Shown one piece after another: positions 55,157 through 58,550 of a stretch of 58,550 nucleotides of DNA (positions are counted from its first letter, which is position 1; every line of letters begins with the position of its first letter). The notes below the pieces were generated by a model that worked only from the letters and a program-made list of their open reading frames with translations, ran no database searches and was not told the DNA's origin. The DNA comes from Sporosarcina sp. P13 (GTDB taxonomy: Bacteria; Bacillota; Bacilli; Bacillales_A; Planococcaceae), in NCBI RefSeq assembly GCF_002743055.1, contig NZ_PDYM01000018.1, forward strand, positions 1 through 58,550, in the 5' to 3' direction. The position numbers and the translations under genes were made by a program.

Positions 55157-55957
55157 TTGGGAGAAGCAATTGTTATTACTTCTGGTAAAGGTGGCGTTGG
55201 GAAAACAACCACGTCCGCGAATCTTGGTACCGCTCTTGCGTTACAAGGTAAAAAAGTATGTTTGATTGATACAGACATCGGTCTACGAAACCTAGATGTT
55301 ATTTTAGGTCTAGAAAACCGGATCATATACGACTTAGTCGACGTAGTAGAAGGACGCTGTAAAGTCCATCAGGCGCTCGTCAAGGACAAGCGTTTTGAAG
55401 ATCGTTTATTTTTATTACCTGCAGCTCAGACGACAGATAAAAGTGCGGTCAATCCAGAACAGATGAAGAAACTTGTTCTTGAGATGAAAATGGATTATGA
55501 CTATGTGCTTATCGACTGTCCAGCAGGTATTGAGCAAGGGTATAAAAACGCTATTGCAGGTGCAGACCGTGCAATTGTCGTAACGACTCCAGAAATTTCC
55601 GCTGTGCGTGACGCGGACCGAATTATTGGTTTACTTGAAGCAGAGGAAGGGATTGAACCCCCTAAACTGATCATTAACCGAATCCGTGAAGGCATGATGG
55701 AAAGTGGAGAAACATTGGATATTAATGAGATTACAACGCATTTATCGATTGATCTTCTAGGAATCGTAATGGATGACCGAAACGTCATTTCTTCTTCCAA
55801 TAAAGGCGAGCCTGTCGTGATGGACCCAACGCATCCAGCAGCCATTGGCTATCGTAATATTGCCCGACGCATTTTAGGCGAGTCGGTGCCGTTGATGACG
55901 ATGGGGAAAAGCAAAACAGGATTCTTCGGCAAGATCAAGAATATATTTGGAAAATAA
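55157..55957 (+). CDS. minD: Septum-site ATPase MinD
   Basis: A 266-residue ParA-type ATPase: deviant Walker A SGKGGVGKTTTSANLG (about 9-24), DTDIGLRNLDVILGLEN, DCPAGIEQG, and a C-terminal amphipathic membrane helix (GFFGKIKNIFGK). It recruits MinC to the membrane near poles. TTG 55157 is chosen: AAGGGAGG lies upstream and the product starts MGEAIVITSGKGG; a longer in-frame start at 55058 lies within minC. Confidence 0.97.
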   Translation: MGEAIVITSGKGGVGKTTTSANLGTALALQGKKVCLIDTDIGLRNLDVILGLENRIIYDLVDVVEGRCKVHQALVKDKRFEDRLFLLPAAQTTDKSAVNPEQMKKLVLEMKMDYDYVLIDCPAGIEQGYKNAIAGADRAIVVTTPEISAVRDADRIIGLLEAEEGIEPPKLIINRIREGMMESGETLDINEITTHLSIDLLGIVMDDRNVISSSNKGEPVVMDPTHPAAIGYRNIARRILGESVPLMTMGKSKTGFFGKIKNIFGK

Positions 55958-55967
55958 TAGCTGTGAT

Positions 55968-56000
55968 AAAACTCAGTGCCTCCTCGGCGCTGAGTTTTTT
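55968..56000 (+). terminator. Terminator of the mre-min operon
   Basis: AAAACTCAG with GC pairs with GC and CTGAGTTTT across a short loop, followed by T residues. Confidence 0.92.
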
Positions 56001-56050
56001 GCATTTTACTAGACAGCCTCTCATACACTACAGGTAAAGGAGGGGACGTG

Positions 56051-56593
56051 GTGAAGTGGAGAACGAAATGGATCATCGCAATTGTATTGACTGTGTCAAT
56101 TGTTGGCTTATCAAAATTAGAAGAACGCCAGCTTGTGAATGTGCCTGTTACGCAATATGTAACGACAGGAAAAGATTTTGTCGTAATGAAAAAATGGGTT
56201 TCCTCTTGGTTGGCAGAAGACGAATCCATCACGGTATCTGCTGAATCAGCATTCGACCCATTTGCTTCGTATGAATCATTTCAGCCGTATCAAGACGGCG
56301 CTATAATTTCGTATACGCAACCGTTAGCTATTACATCACAAGGAAACGGACTCGTTGTATTTACGGGCTTCACACGTACATCAGGCAAAACCGTGACGGT
56401 GCAATATGATAACGGAGATGAAGTGACGTATGGATTCGTCGGTACGTTTTCAACATTACCTTACACTGCAGTGAGGCGAGGAGATGAAATCGCTGTGATG
56501 GATGAGGAAGCGATCTATATCCGAGTCAAACGCAACGGAATTCCGCTGGAGCCAACCGTTCTTGCGACATATATGACAGGCGACCTCGAATGA
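56051..56593 (+). CDS. spoIVFA: SpoIVFA, regulator of the SpoIVFB protease
   Basis: A protein of about 180 residues with an N-terminal membrane helix (about 5-20: TKWIIAIVLTVSIVGL) and a C-terminal LytM/M23-like domain (ITSQGNGLVVFTGFTRTSG, TVQYDNGDEVTYGF) without the zinc histidines. It is known in B. subtilis to hold SpoIVFB inactive in the outer forespore membrane until the SpoIVB signal. It is shorter than the Bacillus protein. GGAGGGG lies upstream; GTG 56051 has better spacing than GTG 56048. It overlaps spoIVFB by 4 bases. Confidence 0.87.
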   Translation: MKWRTKWIIAIVLTVSIVGLSKLEERQLVNVPVTQYVTTGKDFVVMKKWVSSWLAEDESITVSAESAFDPFASYESFQPYQDGAIISYTQPLAITSQGNGLVVFTGFTRTSGKTVTVQYDNGDEVTYGFVGTFSTLPYTAVRRGDEIAVMDEEAIYIRVKRNGIPLEPTVLATYMTGDLE

Positions 56594-57213
56594 AATTTCG
56601 CATTCATCCCATTTTATTGCCGATCTTTTTATTTTTCATGGTCGTTGGTGGCGTTTCCTTGTACGCGATGATTTTATTTTCGTTAGTATTTCATGAGCTT
56701 GGACACGTATTAGCCGCTACCAAAGCTGACATGAAAATTCGCAGTTGTACGATTTTGCCATACGGAGGGGAATTGCAGATTGTCAATCGGCAGCTCGCAA
56801 CGAAACAGCAACGGCTGATCACGGCGCTAGGAGGACCTATCGCGACAGCCGTTCTGTTAGTCATTGGCTTATTGGTGGAGTTTCCCGGGAATGAGCAGTT
56901 TTTGCAAATACAAATCATTTTACTGACTGTCAATTTACTGCCAATATTGCCGTTAGATGGCGGACAAGTTCTTTCAGTATTGCTAGAGACCGATCAAAAC
57001 AAATACATTACACGTTCACACTTCACACTCTACTCCATCATTGCTTCAATCATACTAACCGTCTATTTGACCAGCTACTTGCCAGATAGCATGCCCTACG
57101 TACTGCTCACCTCATTTTTAGCTATTCAAAATATTATCACCTATCGTTTTCGGAAATATGAACAAATCTTTGAACAAATGGCGATTGGTAGGAAGCGTTC
57201 TACGTTGAATTAG
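56590..57213 (+). CDS. spoIVFB: SpoIVFB intramembrane metalloprotease
   Basis: A 207-residue site-2-type protease: zinc motif FHELGHVLAA (about 36-45) and the second motif LPLDGGQVL (about 117-125), with about five or six membrane helices. It processes pro-sigma-K in the mother cell. It is shorter than B. subtilis SpoIVFB (about 288 residues), lacking the C-terminal CBS domain that senses ATP. It is coupled to spoIVFA by an ATGA overlap. Confidence 0.92.
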   Translation: MKFRIHPILLPIFLFFMVVGGVSLYAMILFSLVFHELGHVLAATKADMKIRSCTILPYGGELQIVNRQLATKQQRLITALGGPIATAVLLVIGLLVEFPGNEQFLQIQIILLTVNLLPILPLDGGQVLSVLLETDQNKYITRSHFTLYSIIASIILTVYLTSYLPDSMPYVLLTSFLAIQNIITYRFRKYEQIFEQMAIGRKRSTLN

Positions 57214-57255
57214 CGGCTAAAAATAAGTAAGCTGTCATTCATATAAAGATAATGC

Positions 57256-57284
57256 TTGACCTTTTACTTCTTACATGATAATAT
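57256..57284 (+). promoter_or_regulatory. Promoter of rplU-prp-rpmA
   Basis: TTGACC (57256-57261) and TAATAT (57279-57284) with a 17-base spacer. Confidence 0.8.
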
Positions 57285-57290
57285 TTTACT

Positions 57291-57395
57291 GTTATTGATT
57301 GTAGCACCCGTGCTACAACCGCACTGAACAGGTCTAAGTATTTGCAAGTCGAATCACCTGTCAAGGCGAGTCTGAGTAAAATGAGGAGGTGCAAG
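57291..57395 (+). ncRNA. L21 ribosomal protein leader
   Basis: The 5' leader shows GTAGCA/TGCTAC (57301-57316) and ACAGGT/ACCTGT (57328-57361) stems just before the ribosome site of rplU, matching the known L21 leader of Bacillota. It probably allows autoregulation by L21. Confidence 0.85.
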
Positions 57396-57396
57396 T

Positions 57397-57705
57397 ATGT
57401 ACGCAATTATTGAAACTGGTGGAAAACAAATCAAAGTTGAAGCAGGCCAAGAAATCTACATTGAGAAGGTTTCTGGTGAAGCTGATGAAGTGGTAACGTT
57501 TGACAAGGTGCTAATGGTGGGCGGAGATGACGTTAAAGTCGGTGCTCCATTCGTAGAAGGCGCTACTGTAACAGGTAAAGTTGTCAAGCAAGGCCGTGGA
57601 AAGAAAATTACGGTTTTCAAATACAAGCCTAAAAAGAACTACCGCAAAAAACAAGGTCACCGTCAACCATACACGAAAATCGTGATCGACGGAATCAATC
57701 TGTAA
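57397..57705 (+). CDS. rplU: 50S ribosomal protein L21
   Basis: A 102-residue protein of normal length: [18 protein letters not shown] at the start and [19 protein letters not shown] near the end. It binds 23S rRNA in the large subunit. GAGGAGG lies before ATG 57397. prp and rpmA follow closely, the conserved Bacillota order. Confidence 0.99.
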   Translation: MYAIIETGGKQIKVEAGQEIYIEKVSGEADEVVTFDKVLMVGGDDVKVGAPFVEGATVTGKVVKQGRGKKITVFKYKPKKNYRKKQGHRQPYTKIVIDGINL

Positions 57706-57711
57706 TCCGAC

Positions 57712-58038
57712 ATGATACATGTCTACATTACAAAAGAGCCTTCTGGGCGCATCTCAGCTTTTGAGATGGATGGTCATGCGGACTTTGCTGAACATGGTAA
57801 AGACTTAGTTTGCGCAGGTGCTTCAGCTGTATCATTTGGTGCGGTGAATGCAATTTCTGAGCTGACGGGTATTATACCGGAGATCGAGCAAGGTGCGAAT
57901 GGTGGGTACTTACGCGTAGCGTTTCCGGTGACGGAGCGCGATGCGGAGGTCCAGTTACTCGTTCAAGCGATGATTATCTCTTTACAAACGATTGAATTAG
58001 ACTATGCAGAATATATACAATTATCCTTTAAAAAGTAG
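57712..58038 (+). CDS. prp: Ribosomal-processing cysteine protease Prp
   Basis: A 108-residue protease (YsxB). The catalytic histidine and cysteine lie in DGHADFAEHGKDLVCAGAS (about 21-39), with the usual 11-residue spacing. It removes the N-terminal extension of L27 in Bacillota. It lies between L21 and L27, its substrate. The start follows the rplU stop by 6 bases with its ribosome site inside rplU. Confidence 0.96.
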   Translation: MIHVYITKEPSGRISAFEMDGHADFAEHGKDLVCAGASAVSFGAVNAISELTGIIPEIEQGANGGYLRVAFPVTERDAEVQLLVQAMIISLQTIELDYAEYIQLSFKK

Positions 58039-58341
<303 letters not shown>

Positions 58342-58362
58342 TTGGATAGCATGACTACATAG

Positions 58363-58394
58363 AAAAGGACTGCACTCGCTGCAGTCCTTTTTCT
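58363..58394 (+). terminator. Terminator of rplU-prp-rpmA
   Basis: AAAAGGACTGCA pairs with TGCAGTCCTTTT across a short loop, ending in T residues. Confidence 0.95.
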
Positions 58395-58537
58395 TATGGG
58401 GTAGATTATGTATATAGGGTTCTATAATATTTGTTGGGGTATGCGTACAATTTGCATAAAAAAATACACGTGATCACCGATTTCTTTTATACTTGAATTG
58501 TCTAGAAACAAGTAAAAGTGAAAGGTGATACGTGCAT

Positions 58538-58550
58538 ATGAATTTTAACA
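58538..58550 (+). CDS. Start of the next gene, spo0B position (partial)
   Basis: AAAGGTGA lies about 11 bases before ATG 58538, which opens a frame of only four codons (MNFN) before the window ends. A TATACT (58488-58493) could be its -10, without a clear -35. In Bacillus the gene after rpmA is spo0B, the sporulation phosphotransferase, followed by obg. The identity is inferred only from position. Confidence 0.45.

Overview
The window is a chromosomal segment of a low-GC, spore-forming Bacillota, most probably Planococcaceae close to Sporosarcina. This is inferred from gene order (tig-clpX-lon-engB-hemAXCDBL-valS-folC-maf-radC-mreBCD-minCD-spoIVFA/FB-rplU-prp-rpmA, as in Bacillus), strong Shine-Dalgarno sites, many TTG/GTG starts, a T-box leader, and sporulation genes. 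No tRNA, rRNA, CRISPR, phage or transposase was seen.

Left part (1-4.8 kb): the end of a YceI-family gene, a possible orphan mini-ORF transcript, a minus-strand XRE/DUF1232 plus LytR-CpsA-Psr operon behind a perfect palindromic operator, an HD phosphohydrolase, two small unknown proteins, a SIMPL-domain protein and two possible gene remnants.

Hexonate/hexuronate operon (5.1-13.7 kb): a LacI-type regulator leads a nine-gene operon: regulator, KdgK, TRAP transporter DctPQM, a zinc dehydrogenase, KDPG aldolase, mannonate dehydratase UxuA and a YjmF-like mannonate oxidoreductase. Together these could import a sugar acid, pass it through fructuronate, mannonate, KDG and KDPG, and release pyruvate plus glyceraldehyde-3-phosphate. 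The promoter carries a CcpA-like cre site and two overlapping operators. UxaC is absent, so the substrate may be an aldonate such as L-gulonate or mannonate rather than a hexuronate.

Proteostasis and heme (13.8-27.4 kb): a TPR protein (YsoA-like), trigger factor, ClpX, LonA, EngB, then the C5-pathway heme genes hemA, hemX, hemC, hemD, hemB and hemL. A strictly phased array of fifteen 21-bp repeats follows. Next come a SpoVID-like protein without LysM, a small opposite-strand membrane protein, and valS under a valine T-box.

Accessory stretch (31.7-36.5 kb): an AlkD-like glycosylase, an SRPBCC protein, an AAA ATPase with an unknown partner, and two tandem ATP-grasp ligases divergent from folC.

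Type IV pilus locus (37.8-49.6 kb): minor pilins (one apparently starting at ATT), a PilX-like protein, a degenerate VanW-like protein, PilB, PilT, PilC, the major pilin, PilM, PilN, PilO and the prepilin peptidase. PilT suggests retractile pili rather than only a competence pseudopilus.

Right part (49.7 kb to end): a SpoIIB-position SPOR-like protein, Maf, RadC, MreBCD, MinCD, SpoIVFA/FB, and L21-Prp-L27 with an L21 leader RNA. The window ends at the first codons of a gene in the spo0B position.
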